This document shows, piece after piece, positions 5,474-13,022 of a DNA stretch of 18,153 nt. Source of the stretch: an uncultured Lachnospiraceae bacterium (lineage in GTDB: Bacteria > Bacillota > Clostridia > Lachnospirales > Lachnospiraceae); assembly GCA_910577765.1 (NCBI GenBank), contig CAJTOV010000075.1, positions 1-18,153 of the forward strand, written 5' to 3'. Position 1 is the first letter of the stretch, and each line of letters starts with the position of its first letter. The notes below the pieces were generated by a model. The model was not told the DNA's origin. It was given only the letters and a program-made list of their open reading frames with translations, and made no database searches. A program made the translations under genes and the position numbers.

Positions 5474-5998
5474 TTACAGGTACTCTGTCCTCTTTTCTGG
5501 TGGAAGCGAAGAGCAGATCAGGTTCCATAGATCCTCCAGAGTACCGCACTGGATCATGCCGTCAGGAAGCAGATAGGCAGTCTGGGGATTCATATAGAGA
5601 TAAAGGATACCGGGCCGCCGGTAGGCATGGTGCACCTGCTTCCAGGGATAGGAAGCATGCTCGGTCTTGTTGCTGACGTCCAGGCCGGAAGGCGAGAAGG
5701 TAATGCTGTAGAAGGTCCTGGGCAGGCTGTCCAGGCCGTACTGGCTGCATATCCGGTTCAGGCTTAAGAAGAACCGGAGATACCGGGATACCAGCAGGTA
5801 GGCAGCCAGCAGCACAAACACCCACCCCAGCCCGGGACTGCCTGTCCGGAAATTGATCAGACCGAACAGAAGCACCAGCAGGCACATGGCCGTGAACTTC
5901 AGCCAGGCCGAATCCTTCCGGAAGACGTGGAAATACATGTACTTCCGGTAACTGGTCCGGGTCAGCCTGGTATGGACGGTGATGGCAGGTGTCTCCAT
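5474..5998 (-). CDS. YcxB-like membrane protein
   Basis: The 174-residue protein starts at 5998 with AAGGAGG just upstream; an earlier in-frame ATG at 6091 has no comparable ribosome site. Two hydrophobic helices (about residues 32-52 and 57-77, LKFTAMCLLVLLFGLINF and VFVLLAAYLLV) are followed by a soluble beta-rich C-terminal domain: ITFSPSGLDVSN, YPWKQVHHAYR, ILYLYMNPQTAYLLP. This order is typical of the YcxB-like C-terminal domain family, whose biochemical role is unknown. It is first in the leftward catabolic operon, 29 bp before the dehydratase gene. A link to sugar-acid metabolism is by position only. Confidence 0.7.
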   Translation of the reverse strand: METPAITVHTRLTRTSYRKYMYFHVFRKDSAWLKFTAMCLLVLLFGLINFRTGSPGLGWVFVLLAAYLLVSRYLRFFLSLNRICSQYGLDSLPRTFYSITFSPSGLDVSNKTEHASYPWKQVHHAYRRPGILYLYMNPQTAYLLPDGMIQCGTLEDLWNLICSSLPPEKRTEYL

Positions 5999-6129
5999 AA
6001 ATATATCCTCCTTTTGCGTGCGGCGTTCCGCCGCAGGGCCTTCCTGCTTCCGGGAGTCCGCCGTGATGTCCTCCTGGTTCTGCAGGGACATCCGGATGTA
6101 CCGGGGCGCAGGGCTGGGCGGTTACCTTC

Positions 6130-6158
6130 ATTATATCCCCAGGGGATGCATTTGTAAA
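6130..6158 (-). promoter_or_regulatory. Promoter of the leftward uronate operon
   Basis: On the minus strand TTTACA (6153-6158), a 17-bp spacer and consensus TATAAT (6130-6135) form a strong sigma-A promoter. The predicted start is near 6123, giving a leader of about 125 nt to the YcxB-like gene. The LacI-type operator at 6165-6180 sits just upstream of the -35 box. Confidence 0.75.
6135..6147. repeat. ATCCCC-A-GGGGAT palindrome in the promoter spacer
   Basis: A perfect palindrome with 6-bp arms around one base lies inside the -35/-10 spacer of the leftward promoter. It differs from the LacI-type operators nearby, so it could be a site for another regulator. Confidence 0.4.
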
Positions 6159-6164
6159 GCGGAT

Positions 6165-6180
6165 ACTAAAACGATTTTGT
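6165..6180. promoter_or_regulatory. LacI-type operator O1
   Basis: ACTAAAACGATTTTGT differs from the operator at 6315-6330 at only two positions. It has the central CG and AT-rich half-sites of LacI/GalR-family operators. Its place 6 bp upstream of the leftward -35 box suggests repression of that operon, perhaps by looping with the second copy 150 bp away. Confidence 0.7.
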
Positions 6181-6270
6181 AAAAAGGTGCTTCCGGGAAT
6201 GAAAACTGTTGAAAATTTACAATTGGAATTGTGCACTATATCTAAAAACAGGAAAAAATAGAATAGCTTA

Positions 6271-6299
6271 TTGACATTTGGGCTAAGACGTTTTACAAT
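6271..6299 (+). promoter_or_regulatory. Promoter of the regulator-TRAP-uronate operon
   Basis: Consensus TTGACA (6271-6276), a 17-bp spacer and TACAAT (6294-6299) give a strong promoter with start near 6306. A degenerate operator (GCTAAGACGTTTTACA, 6282-6297, 11 of 16 matches to the operator at 6315) lies across the spacer and -10 box. Confidence 0.8.
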
Positions 6300-6314
6300 A
6301 AACACGGTGGAAGT

Positions 6315-6330
6315 ACTAAAACGATTTAGT
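6315..6330. promoter_or_regulatory. LacI-type operator O2
   Basis: ACTAAAACGATTTAGT has perfect 6-bp arms (ACTAAA/TTTAGT) around ACGA. It lies about 9 bp after the predicted transcription start of the rightward operon, a position where a bound repressor blocks initiation or early elongation. The regulator gene begins 33 bp further on, so autoregulation is expected. Confidence 0.75.
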
Positions 6331-6362
6331 TAATAATCTGTTAAGTCAAAGGAGCGGTTACA

Positions 6363-7412
6363 GTGACCAGAGTGACCATCAAGGATGTGGCAAGGGAGGC
6401 AGGGGTTTCCTTAAGCAGCGTTCATCTGGCCTTAAGCGGCAAGGCAGGAGTCAGTGAGCGTACAAGGCAGCGGATTCTGGATATTGCCAGGCAGATGGAC
6501 TATACCCCAAGCCCTCTGGCAGCCAACTTAAAGCGGGAGACTCTGACCATTGCGGTGGTTCTTCCCAAAAAGGACAGCAGTTCCCGGTTCTACTATGATT
6601 TTATGCGGGATGCGGCCATAGACTATGAGCCGGTGGCCCGGGATTACAATTTAAACCTGCTTCTCCTGGAGTTTTCCGATCTGGTGGAGACTCTGGGACA
6701 ACTGGATCTGGAGGCTATCAGCGGCCTCATTACCATGGGATATTCGGAGGAAGGATGCAGTGAGGCCATTGCAAGGGTCTCAGGGGCCGGAGTGCCGGTG
6801 ATTCTTCTGGACGATGACCTGGCCGGGTCCGGCCGGCTCTGCTGTATCCGGCCGGACAATGATCTGCTGGGCAGGCTTACAGGAGAACTGCTGGTGGATA
6901 TGATCCGCTGGCCGGCAGGAGAGCTGCTGGTATGTGCCGGATTCCGGGAGTATCCCAACCATTATGAGATCGTAGGCGGTCTGGCTTCCTATCTGGAAGC
7001 CCAGAAGGTCCACATGCCCCTGGTGTGTGAGTATTTTCATGACATCGGCCAGGAACCCCTGAACCGGCTGAAGAAGGCTCTGACAGAACGGCCTGTAGTC
7101 GGGTGCTGTACGGTGAATTCCCGTTCCACCCTGGTGATGGCCCAGGCCCTGGAAGAGCTGGGACTGGCAGGACGGATTCCGCTGATCGGAAGCGGCCTTT
7201 ACGCAGAATCGGTGCGGTATCTGGAGAGCGGGGTGGTGACAGCCCTGATCAACAAACGTCCCTATGAGCAGTGCCAGCAGGCTTTGCAGATAATGACGGA
7301 TCTGCTGGTACGGAGCGAAACGCCGGCACAGTCCCAGGTCCATGTAGGCGGGGAAGTGGTGTTCCGCAGCATGCTGGAGCAGTATGAAAGGATTTCTTAC
7401 CGGAAGCAATGA
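6363..7412 (+). CDS. LacI-family transcriptional regulator of the uronate locus
   Basis: The 349-residue protein has an N-terminal helix-turn-helix (VTIKDVAREAGVSLSSVHLALSG, residues 4-26), the hinge region PSPLAANLKR, and a periplasmic-binding-protein-like sensor domain to the C-terminus. The start is GTG at 6363 with AAAGGAG about 9 nt upstream; a second GTG at 6372 is possible. The length is typical. The recognition helix reads SLSSVHLAL where most family members have TVSRVL, which is unusual. It lies between two divergent operons and next to matching operators, so it very probably represses both until a sugar-acid inducer binds. The inducer cannot be read from the sequence. Confidence 0.9.
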   Translation: MTRVTIKDVAREAGVSLSSVHLALSGKAGVSERTRQRILDIARQMDYTPSPLAANLKRETLTIAVVLPKKDSSSRFYYDFMRDAAIDYEPVARDYNLNLLLLEFSDLVETLGQLDLEAISGLITMGYSEEGCSEAIARVSGAGVPVILLDDDLAGSGRLCCIRPDNDLLGRLTGELLVDMIRWPAGELLVCAGFREYPNHYEIVGGLASYLEAQKVHMPLVCEYFHDIGQEPLNRLKKALTERPVVGCCTVNSRSTLVMAQALEELGLAGRIPLIGSGLYAESVRYLESGVVTALINKRPYEQCQQALQIMTDLLVRSETPAQSQVHVGGEVVFRSMLEQYERISYRKQ

Positions 7413-7449
7413 AACATTTTAAACCATATAAAAGGAGGATGTAACTATT

Positions 7450-8565
7450 ATGAAAAAAGCATTATCCGTGATTCTGGCATCTGCCATGGTACTGTCTATG
7501 ACCGCCTGCGGCGGTTCCGGCGGCAGCACAGCCGCCACTACGGCAGCTCCCGCGGCTCCGGCAGCAACCGAGGCTCCCAAGGCGGATGACAAGGAAGAGA
7601 CCAAGGAAGAGGCCAAGGCAGAACCGGCGGCAGCTCCGGAGATTACCTTTAAGTACGCAGAGCTTAACAGCGATGACAACATCAACACCCGGGCCGGCTA
7701 CAAGTTTGCGGAGTATGTGGCAGAGCTGTCAGGCGGACGGATCGAGATTGACGTCAATTCCGCTTCCACCCTGGGCGATGAGAAGACCTGCTTAAATGCC
7801 CTCCAGATGGGCGGCGGCACCGTGGATTTCTACAGAGGCAACACCAACAGCCTTTCCGACTATGGTTTCCGCAAGCTGAATATGTTCGGTCTTCCCTACA
7901 TCTTCGGAAGCCGTGAGGGCATGTGGAAGGTGCTGGAGTCGGAAGAACTGGGACAGGCATTCCTCAATGAGGGCGTGGAAGTAGGCGCAGGCATGGTAGG
8001 TATCGCCTACACCGACGAGGGCGCCAGAAACCTGTTCACCTCCGCCGAGATCACCAGCCTGGCAGATATCAAGGGCAAGAAGATCCGTGTGCCGGAGACA
8101 ACCCTGATGATGGATACCATGGCAGCCCTGGGCGCAGAGCCCACCCCTATCTCCTACAGCGAGCTGTACAGCTCCTTACAGACCGGCGTGGTGGACGGTG
8201 CCGAGAATGGCTATCCGGGATATGATTCCAACAAGTTCTACGAGGTGGCTCCTTACTACCTGCTGGATGCACACACCTTCAGCCCCGGCATCATTCTTAT
8301 GGCAGAGGCCCAGTGGAACAAGCTGTCCGCAGAAGACCAGGCCATTCTTCTGGAAGCCGGCAAGAAGGCATCCGAGTGGAACAAGGCAGCCATTGAGGAC
8401 GAGGAGAAGGCTCTGAAGGAAGCGCTGGAAGGCAAGGGCGTTACCATTATTGAGTGCTCCGCAGAGGAAAAGGCAGCAGCCCAGGAAGCCTGCAAGAGCG
8501 TATGGGCAGACTATACGGAGGGAATTGAGGATCTTCTCCAGAAGATCGTAGATATCCAGCAGTAA
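7450..8565 (+). CDS. dctP: TRAP transporter substrate-binding lipoprotein DctP
   Basis: The 371-residue protein has a lipoprotein signal (hydrophobic LSVILASAMVLSM, lipobox TAC with Cys20) and a low-complexity Ala/Thr/Lys/Glu linker to about residue 60, so it is anchored outside the membrane. The rest is a DctP-type binding domain with Arg213 in KGKKIRVPE, the residue that in this family grips the ligand carboxylate, and the signature TGVVDGAENG. Such proteins commonly bind sugar acids including uronates. It has an AAAGGAGG site and starts 37 bp after the regulator gene. A hairpin-terminator follows it, before the membrane subunits. Confidence 0.95.
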   Translation: MKKALSVILASAMVLSMTACGGSGGSTAATTAAPAAPAATEAPKADDKEETKEEAKAEPAAAPEITFKYAELNSDDNINTRAGYKFAEYVAELSGGRIEIDVNSASTLGDEKTCLNALQMGGGTVDFYRGNTNSLSDYGFRKLNMFGLPYIFGSREGMWKVLESEELGQAFLNEGVEVGAGMVGIAYTDEGARNLFTSAEITSLADIKGKKIRVPETTLMMDTMAALGAEPTPISYSELYSSLQTGVVDGAENGYPGYDSNKFYEVAPYYLLDAHTFSPGIILMAEAQWNKLSAEDQAILLEAGKKASEWNKAAIEDEEKALKEALEGKGVTIIECSAEEKAAAQEACKSVWADYTEGIEDLLQKIVDIQQ

Positions 8566-8630
8566 CCGAAAAACCAGCAGATGCAGCCGCCGGTCCAGGA
8601 TTTAAGCGGCGGCGGGCAGCGATACAGGTT

Positions 8631-8671
8631 CCGGGGGCGACAGGGGACGGCTCTGTCCCTCCGGTTTTTTT
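8631..8671 (+). terminator. Terminator or attenuator between dctP and dctQ
   Basis: A GC-rich stem (CCGG at 8631-8634 with CCGG at 8661-8664, and GGGAC at 8644-8648 with GTCCC at 8655-8659) is followed by seven T residues (8665-8671). As the operon continues in the same direction, partial read-through is likely, giving more binding protein than membrane subunits. A second possible stem (GCCGCC/GGCGGC) lies at 8585-8612. Confidence 0.65.
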
Positions 8672-8741
8672 ACTGCCTGTAAGACCTGCCGCAGCATGGA
8701 CCGGCTGGCAGTGTGTTTATTTTTCATTAAGGGGAAACAAG

Positions 8742-9263
8742 ATGAAGAAATTTTACGATTTCGTATACTGGCTGTTTATGACATTCTGCAAGATTCTGTT
8801 CATTATGTCCATCTGCATTACCTCCTATGTGGTATTTTGCAGATATATTTTATCCAAGACACCCCGGTGGGGAGAGCAGAGTATCCTGCTGTGCATGGTC
8901 TACATGGCTCTCATCAGTGCCAGTCTGGCCATCCGCACGGACAAGCACATCCGGGTGGTTCTGATCCAGTACCTGTTCCCGGTATCCATCCGGGAGCAGG
9001 TCATGTCTGTCCTTCACGGGCTGTCCCAGGTTACCATCTTTCTGTTCAGCCTGTTCATGATCGTCTATGGCTATCAGTTTACCGTGCTGATGTCCAAGAG
9101 TGTTATGTCCGGACTTCCGGTAAAAAACAGCATCATGTATGCGCCGGTTCCCATTGCGGGAATCTGTATGCTTCTGATGCAGAGCGAGCGTTTCTTTGTG
9201 TTTATGGCAAAGCTGGCAGGCAGGACGATTCCGGGCTATGAGAATGGCCTGCCTACGGAATAG
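8742..9263 (+). CDS. dctQ: TRAP transporter small membrane subunit DctQ
   Basis: The 173-residue protein has four predicted membrane helices (about residues 12-33, 47-65, 88-110, 130-150) and the DctQ motif around PRWGEQSILLCMVYMALISASLA. In TRAP systems it pairs with DctM in the membrane and contributes to binding of the substrate-loaded DctP. A GGGGAAAC site precedes the ATG. It ends 11 bp before dctM and is co-transcribed with it. Confidence 0.92.
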   Translation: MKKFYDFVYWLFMTFCKILFIMSICITSYVVFCRYILSKTPRWGEQSILLCMVYMALISASLAIRTDKHIRVVLIQYLFPVSIREQVMSVLHGLSQVTIFLFSLFMIVYGYQFTVLMSKSVMSGLPVKNSIMYAPVPIAGICMLLMQSERFFVFMAKLAGRTIPGYENGLPTE

Positions 9264-9274
9264 GGGGTTAGAGG

Positions 9275-10579
9275 ATGAATGCGACAGTAGCAATCTGGAT
9301 ATTGGTAATCACCTTTTTTGTGCTTATTTTCCTGAGCTTTCCCGTGGCCTATGCCATCGGCATCGCTTCGGTGGTGGGCATGATGTACATGGGACTCAAT
9401 TTGCAGCAGATCGTCCAGCTGATGGTCAAGGGCGTGTTCAGCTTTTCCCTGATGGCCGTGCCCTTCTTTATCATAGCCGGTGAGATCATGGGAAAGGGCG
9501 GGATATCGGACCGGCTGATCAAACTGTCCGATGCCCTGGTAGGCTGGATGCCCGGGGGACTTGCCATGGTGAACATTGTGGCTTCCATGTTCTTCGGCGG
9601 CATCTCCGGTTCCTCTGCGGCAGACTGTGCGTCTCTGGGCACCATTCTGATTCCCATGATGGTGGACCAGGGCTATGACGATGACTTTTCCGCCAATGTG
9701 ACCATGACCTCCTCGGTCCAGGGTATTCTGATTCCTCCCAGCCACAACATGGTGATCTACGCCACCGTGGCCGGAAGCGTATCCATCGGGCGGCTGTTTA
9801 TTGCCGGTTACATGCCGGGTATCCTGCTGGGTGTGGCCCTGATGATCTACAGCTTCTATGTGTCCGTGAAGAAGAACTATCCCCGAGGCGAGGCATTTAA
9901 CTTAAGGAACTTTTTAAAGGTGGGCATGGATGCCGTTTGGGGACTGTTTACCGTGCTGATCGTGGTGGTAGGCGTGGTGGCCGGTGTGTTCACGGCTACC
10001 GAGTCCGCGGCAGTAGCCGTTATCTGGGCACTGTTCTGCGGCGCGTTTATCTACCGGCAGCTTACCTTTAAGGACTTCTGGCAGGTGCTGGAAAATGCCT
10101 TAAATACTCTGGCAATCGTGCTGATCCTGATCGCAACCTCCAGCGCGTTCTCATGGTGCTTAACTTACTTAAAGGTGCCGTCCATTATGGCTACGGCAGT
10201 CCTTAGCATCACCCACAACAAGATCCTGATCCTGCTGATGATGAACGTGATCATGCTGGTTTTCGGTACCATGATGGATATGAGCTGCAACATTCTGCTG
10301 CTGACTCCCATTCTGCTGCCTATTGCCCAGCAGATCGGGGTGGACCCGGTCCAGTTCGGCTGTATCATGATCCTGAACCTGGGTATCGGCCTGATCACGC
10401 CGCCGGTTGGCTCTACCCTGTTTATCGGTTCGGCCATTTCCAAGGTGCCCATTGAGCGGCTGGGGAAAACCTTGATTCCGTTCTTTGCGGTTATGCTGGT
10501 GGTTCTGGCTATTGTTACCTACTGGCCGGCCTTTACCATGACCATGCCCAATATCATTATGCCGGTGGCGGCAGGGTGA
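9275..10579 (+). CDS. dctM: TRAP transporter large permease subunit DctM
   Basis: The 434-residue protein has about 12 membrane segments and the family motifs FFIIAGEIMGKGGIS, FFGGISGSSAADCASLG and ILIPPSHNMVIYA in the first half, with the pseudo-symmetric LGIGLITPPVGSTLFI in the second half. It forms the sodium-driven transport channel that works with DctP and DctQ. Its start has AGGGGGTTAGAGG upstream and lies 11 bp after dctQ. The length is normal for DctM. It belongs to the rightward uronate operon. Confidence 0.95.
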   Translation: MNATVAIWILVITFFVLIFLSFPVAYAIGIASVVGMMYMGLNLQQIVQLMVKGVFSFSLMAVPFFIIAGEIMGKGGISDRLIKLSDALVGWMPGGLAMVNIVASMFFGGISGSSAADCASLGTILIPMMVDQGYDDDFSANVTMTSSVQGILIPPSHNMVIYATVAGSVSIGRLFIAGYMPGILLGVALMIYSFYVSVKKNYPRGEAFNLRNFLKVGMDAVWGLFTVLIVVVGVVAGVFTATESAAVAVIWALFCGAFIYRQLTFKDFWQVLENALNTLAIVLILIATSSAFSWCLTYLKVPSIMATAVLSITHNKILILLMMNVIMLVFGTMMDMSCNILLLTPILLPIAQQIGVDPVQFGCIMILNLGIGLITPPVGSTLFIGSAISKVPIERLGKTLIPFFAVMLVVLAIVTYWPAFTMTMPNIIMPVAAG

Positions 10580-10594
10580 GGAAACCATTGAGAC

Positions 10595-10637
10595 GGTCCG
10601 GGTGACGGCGGCCTGGTCTGCCGTGCCGCCATGGACC
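10595..10637 (+). repeat. Intercistronic hairpin after dctM
   Basis: GGCGGC (10607-10612) pairs with GCCGCC (10625-10630), with an outer GGTCC/GGACC pair (10595-10599, 10633-10637). No T-run follows, so it may serve as an mRNA-stability or segmentation element between the transporter and enzyme genes. Confidence 0.5.
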
Positions 10638-10657
10638 CAATAGGAGGAGAATTGACT

Positions 10658-11320
10658 ATGGCAATCTGGAAAGACGAGGACGAGTTATTCGCCCTGATGA
10701 AAGAGAAACTGTACACCCCGGTGGTAGGGGATATTCTGGATATGATGGGATACAGCCACCAGTTCCTTCCTGCCTCCATCCATCCCCTGCGGGATGACAT
10801 GAAGCTGGCAGGCAAGGCCTGTACGGTGCTGGAGTGCGATGTGTTTGAGGCCCAGAAGAAGCCCTTCGGCCTGCTGACCGAGGCTCTGGACCAGCTGCAG
10901 AAGAATGAAGTCTATGTGGCCACCGGCGCCCACAATTCCGCCTTGTGGGGCGAGCTTCTTACGGCCACAGCCAAAACACGGGGAGCCGTGGGGGCGGTGC
11001 TGGACGGATACACCCGGGATACGCCCCAGGTGCTGGCCCAGAATTTCCCGGTATTTGCCGCGGACCGGTGGGCCCAGGATTCCTCCATCCGTACCAATGT
11101 CATTGATTTCCGCTGCACCATCGAGATCGGCAAGGTGATTATCCACGACGGGGACCTGGTGTTCGGAGACATGGACGGGGTGCTGATTATCCCGAAGGAA
11201 GTGGCGGAGGAATGTATCGAGAAGTCCCTGGAAAAGGCAGCCGGGGAGAAGAAGGTCCGCAAGGCCATTGAAGGCGGCATGTCTGCCACCGAGGCTTTCC
11301 GGGTGTTCGGGATTCTGTAA
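10658..11320 (+). CDS. RraA-like protein, putative class II (HMG/CHA-type) aldolase
   Basis: This 220-residue protein starts at ATG 10658 behind AGGAGGAGAATTG; the earlier in-frame ATG at 10631 lies inside a hairpin and lacks a site. The fold family is shown by PVVGDILDMMG near the N-terminus, the active-site segment GAVLDGYTRD (Asp116, Arg120, Asp121) and GDLVFGDMDGVLIIP in the C-terminal half. In HMG/CHA aldolases this Arg and Asp bind pyruvate and the divalent metal. True RraA (RNase E inhibitor) lacks aldolase activity, but this operon has no RNA-related genes. It follows a transporter and precedes uronate enzymes, so a pyruvate-releasing retro-aldol step on a keto-deoxy acid is plausible. 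Specific substrate unknown. Confidence 0.75.
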   Translation: MAIWKDEDELFALMKEKLYTPVVGDILDMMGYSHQFLPASIHPLRDDMKLAGKACTVLECDVFEAQKKPFGLLTEALDQLQKNEVYVATGAHNSALWGELLTATAKTRGAVGAVLDGYTRDTPQVLAQNFPVFAADRWAQDSSIRTNVIDFRCTIEIGKVIIHDGDLVFGDMDGVLIIPKEVAEECIEKSLEKAAGEKKVRKAIEGGMSATEAFRVFGIL

Positions 11321-11400
11321 ACAGAGGAATGGCCGGAAATCAGGCCTGGCCGGGAGTGTCCGGAAATGTCCGGGCGGCTGCCCCGGCAAAAGGAGTATAT

Positions 11401-11733
11401 ATGGCAGAACAGAGTGCATTTCAGATCCGGCTGGAGGACAATGTGGCCACAGCCCTGCAGGCCCTGGAGCCGGGAACCGTGAAGCTGCTGGGAGACAGCA
11501 GCTTTCCTTCCATAGAGGCAGTGGAAGCGGTGCCCCTGGGACACAAGATCGCACTGAAGGAGATTGCCGCCGGGGAATCCATTGTCAAGTACGGCGTGGT
11601 CATCGGCAGAAGTACAAAGAAGATTTCCAAAGGCACCTGGGTGCACCTCCATGTGATGGAGAGCATTTACGATGAGCGCTCCAGCCATCTGGACCCGGTG
11701 ACCGGTGCGCCTAAGGATACCAGATATGAGTAG
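11401..11733 (+). CDS. UxaA-family small subunit (SAF domain) of a split altronate-type dehydratase
   Basis: The 110-residue protein starts at ATG 11401 with AAAAGGAG upstream. It is a single SAF domain like the N-terminus of altronate/galactarate dehydratase: LEDNVATALQALEPG, then VPLGHKIALKEIAAGESIVKYGVVIG and KGTWVHLHVMES. In one-chain UxaA/GarD the same module precedes the catalytic part and ends in a His-Thr-His-type motif, here HLH. The large subunit follows 24 bp downstream. The same split exists in (R)-sulfolactate sulfo-lyase (SuyA/SuyB), which is the main alternative. Presence of UxaC in the operon favours a hexonate dehydratase. Confidence 0.8.
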   Translation: MAEQSAFQIRLEDNVATALQALEPGTVKLLGDSSFPSIEAVEAVPLGHKIALKEIAAGESIVKYGVVIGRSTKKISKGTWVHLHVMESIYDERSSHLDPVTGAPKDTRYE

Positions 11734-11757
11734 GAAGGAAGCCGGAGGGCAATTGAC

Positions 11758-13002
11758 ATGGCAGTGACAAGGGAAATGACAAAGCCGGAGACGGTATCCT
11801 GGCAGGGATACGCCAGGAACAACGGAACACTGGGAATCCGCAACCGCCTGCTGGTGATCTACACGGTAAAATGCAGCGAATTCGTGGCAGCTTCCATTGT
11901 GAACCAGGCCGGACACCCGGACGTGGAGCTTATGGGCTTTGACGGGTGCACGGACAACCAGTATGCGGTGAACCTGCTGATCAGTATGATCCGCCATCCC
12001 AATGTGGGGGCGGTGCTGGCCGTGGGCCTGGGATGCGAGTACGTCCAGCCACGGTGGCTGGCAGAGATTGCCGAAAAGGAAGGAAAGCCGGCCCACTGGA
12101 TGTTTATCCAGGAGGCAGGAGGTACCAGAAAGGCCGTTGCCCAGGGGCTCGCCTGGGTGAGGGAAATGCTGGAGGAACTGAAACACACCCCCAGGAAGGA
12201 AATGTTCATGAAGGATCTGGTCATTGGCGCCGAGTGCGGCGGCAGCGACTTTACCAGCGGCCTGGCCGGCAATGTGGTGGTAGGCAATTTCTATGACCTT
12301 CTGGTGGATTTAGGAGGTACTGCCATCTTCGAGGAGATCGTGGAGGCCGTGGGCCTGGACCGGCTTTTAGTGTCCCGGGGCGTGGATGAACAGGCCAGAA
12401 GGGAGCTTAAGTACACCTATGACAAGGCCCTGGACTACTGCCGGGACGTGCGCCAGTATTCCGTAAGCCCGGGAAATTTTGCCGGGGGACTTTCCACCAT
12501 TGAAGAGAAAAGCATGGGAGCTGTGATCAAAAGCGGAAGCCGTCCCATCCAGGGGGTTATCAAGGTATCCTGCCAGCCCCCAGGGGCCGGTCTGTGGCTG
12601 CTGGACTCTACGCCGGACCCATACTGGATGCAGTTCGGCATCACCAATCCCAATGACAATGAGGGCCTTATGGACTTAATCAGTGCCGGGGCACATATGG
12701 TGTTCCTGGTAACAGGCCGGGGCAATGTGGTGGGAAGCGCCGTGAGCCCCTGTATCAAGATCACAGGCAACCGGGACACCTTTGTCCGTATGGAAGAGGA
12801 TATGGACTTTGACGCCAGCCCTGTGCTGCGGGGAGAGTGTACCCAGAAGGAGCAGGCCCTGGACCTGGCCCGGATGGTGGCGGAGGTGGCCTCCGGGACC
12901 CTGACCAAGAGCGAGGCCCTGGGACACAGGGAATATTTCGTTCCCTACAAGTATCAGGAAAAGACAGTGGCATATGCAAAGCGGCCATGTGCCGCGGATT
13001 AA
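11758..13002 (+). CDS. UxaA-family large catalytic subunit (altronate/galactarate dehydratase type)
   Basis: The 414-residue protein carries the D-galactarate/altronate dehydratase catalytic domain: GYARNNGTLGIRN near the N-terminus, MGFDGCTDNQY, GLGCEYVQP, LVIGAECGGSDFTSGLAGN and a C-terminal SPCIKITGN segment. The conserved cysteines (FDGC, GLGC, AECGGSD) are those expected to hold the iron centre. The family removes water from a hexonate to give 2-keto-3-deoxyhexonate. A GGAGGG site precedes ATG 11758; a second in-frame ATG is six codons on. It pairs with the SAF subunit just upstream. Altronate, from galacturonate via tagaturonate, is the best-fitting substrate because UxaC is in the same operon. 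Confidence 0.85.
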   Translation: MAVTREMTKPETVSWQGYARNNGTLGIRNRLLVIYTVKCSEFVAASIVNQAGHPDVELMGFDGCTDNQYAVNLLISMIRHPNVGAVLAVGLGCEYVQPRWLAEIAEKEGKPAHWMFIQEAGGTRKAVAQGLAWVREMLEELKHTPRKEMFMKDLVIGAECGGSDFTSGLAGNVVVGNFYDLLVDLGGTAIFEEIVEAVGLDRLLVSRGVDEQARRELKYTYDKALDYCRDVRQYSVSPGNFAGGLSTIEEKSMGAVIKSGSRPIQGVIKVSCQPPGAGLWLLDSTPDPYWMQFGITNPNDNEGLMDLISAGAHMVFLVTGRGNVVGSAVSPCIKITGNRDTFVRMEEDMDFDASPVLRGECTQKEQALDLARMVAEVASGTLTKSEALGHREYFVPYKYQEKTVAYAKRPCAAD

Positions 13003-13022
13003 TTAGGACAAGGAGACAAACA

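Noticed and set aside
4347..5576. Long plus-strand frame (409 codons) opposite the enolase-superfamily gene
   Set aside because: It exactly shadows the real gene, has no ribosome site, and its peptide is rich in Val/Gly/His as expected from the antisense of a GC-rich gene.
6219..6232. ACAATT-GG-AATTGT palindrome between the divergent promoters
   Set aside because: It does not resemble the other operators and such AT-rich palindromes are common in intergenic DNA; no use could be supported.
6165..6330. Reading the operators as catabolite-repression (cre) sites for CcpA
   Set aside because: They share the central CG of all LacI-family sites, but lack the TG...CA outer bases of cre, and lie next to a dedicated LacI-family gene.
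8696..9241. Plus-strand frame of 181 codons over dctQ
   Set aside because: It overlaps dctQ in another frame; dctQ has the ribosome site, membrane helices and family motif.
10685..12186. Long minus-strand frames over the RraA-like and UxaA-type genes
   Set aside because: Two overlapping shadows in different frames, no ribosome sites, no recognisable motifs, while the plus strand has clear families.
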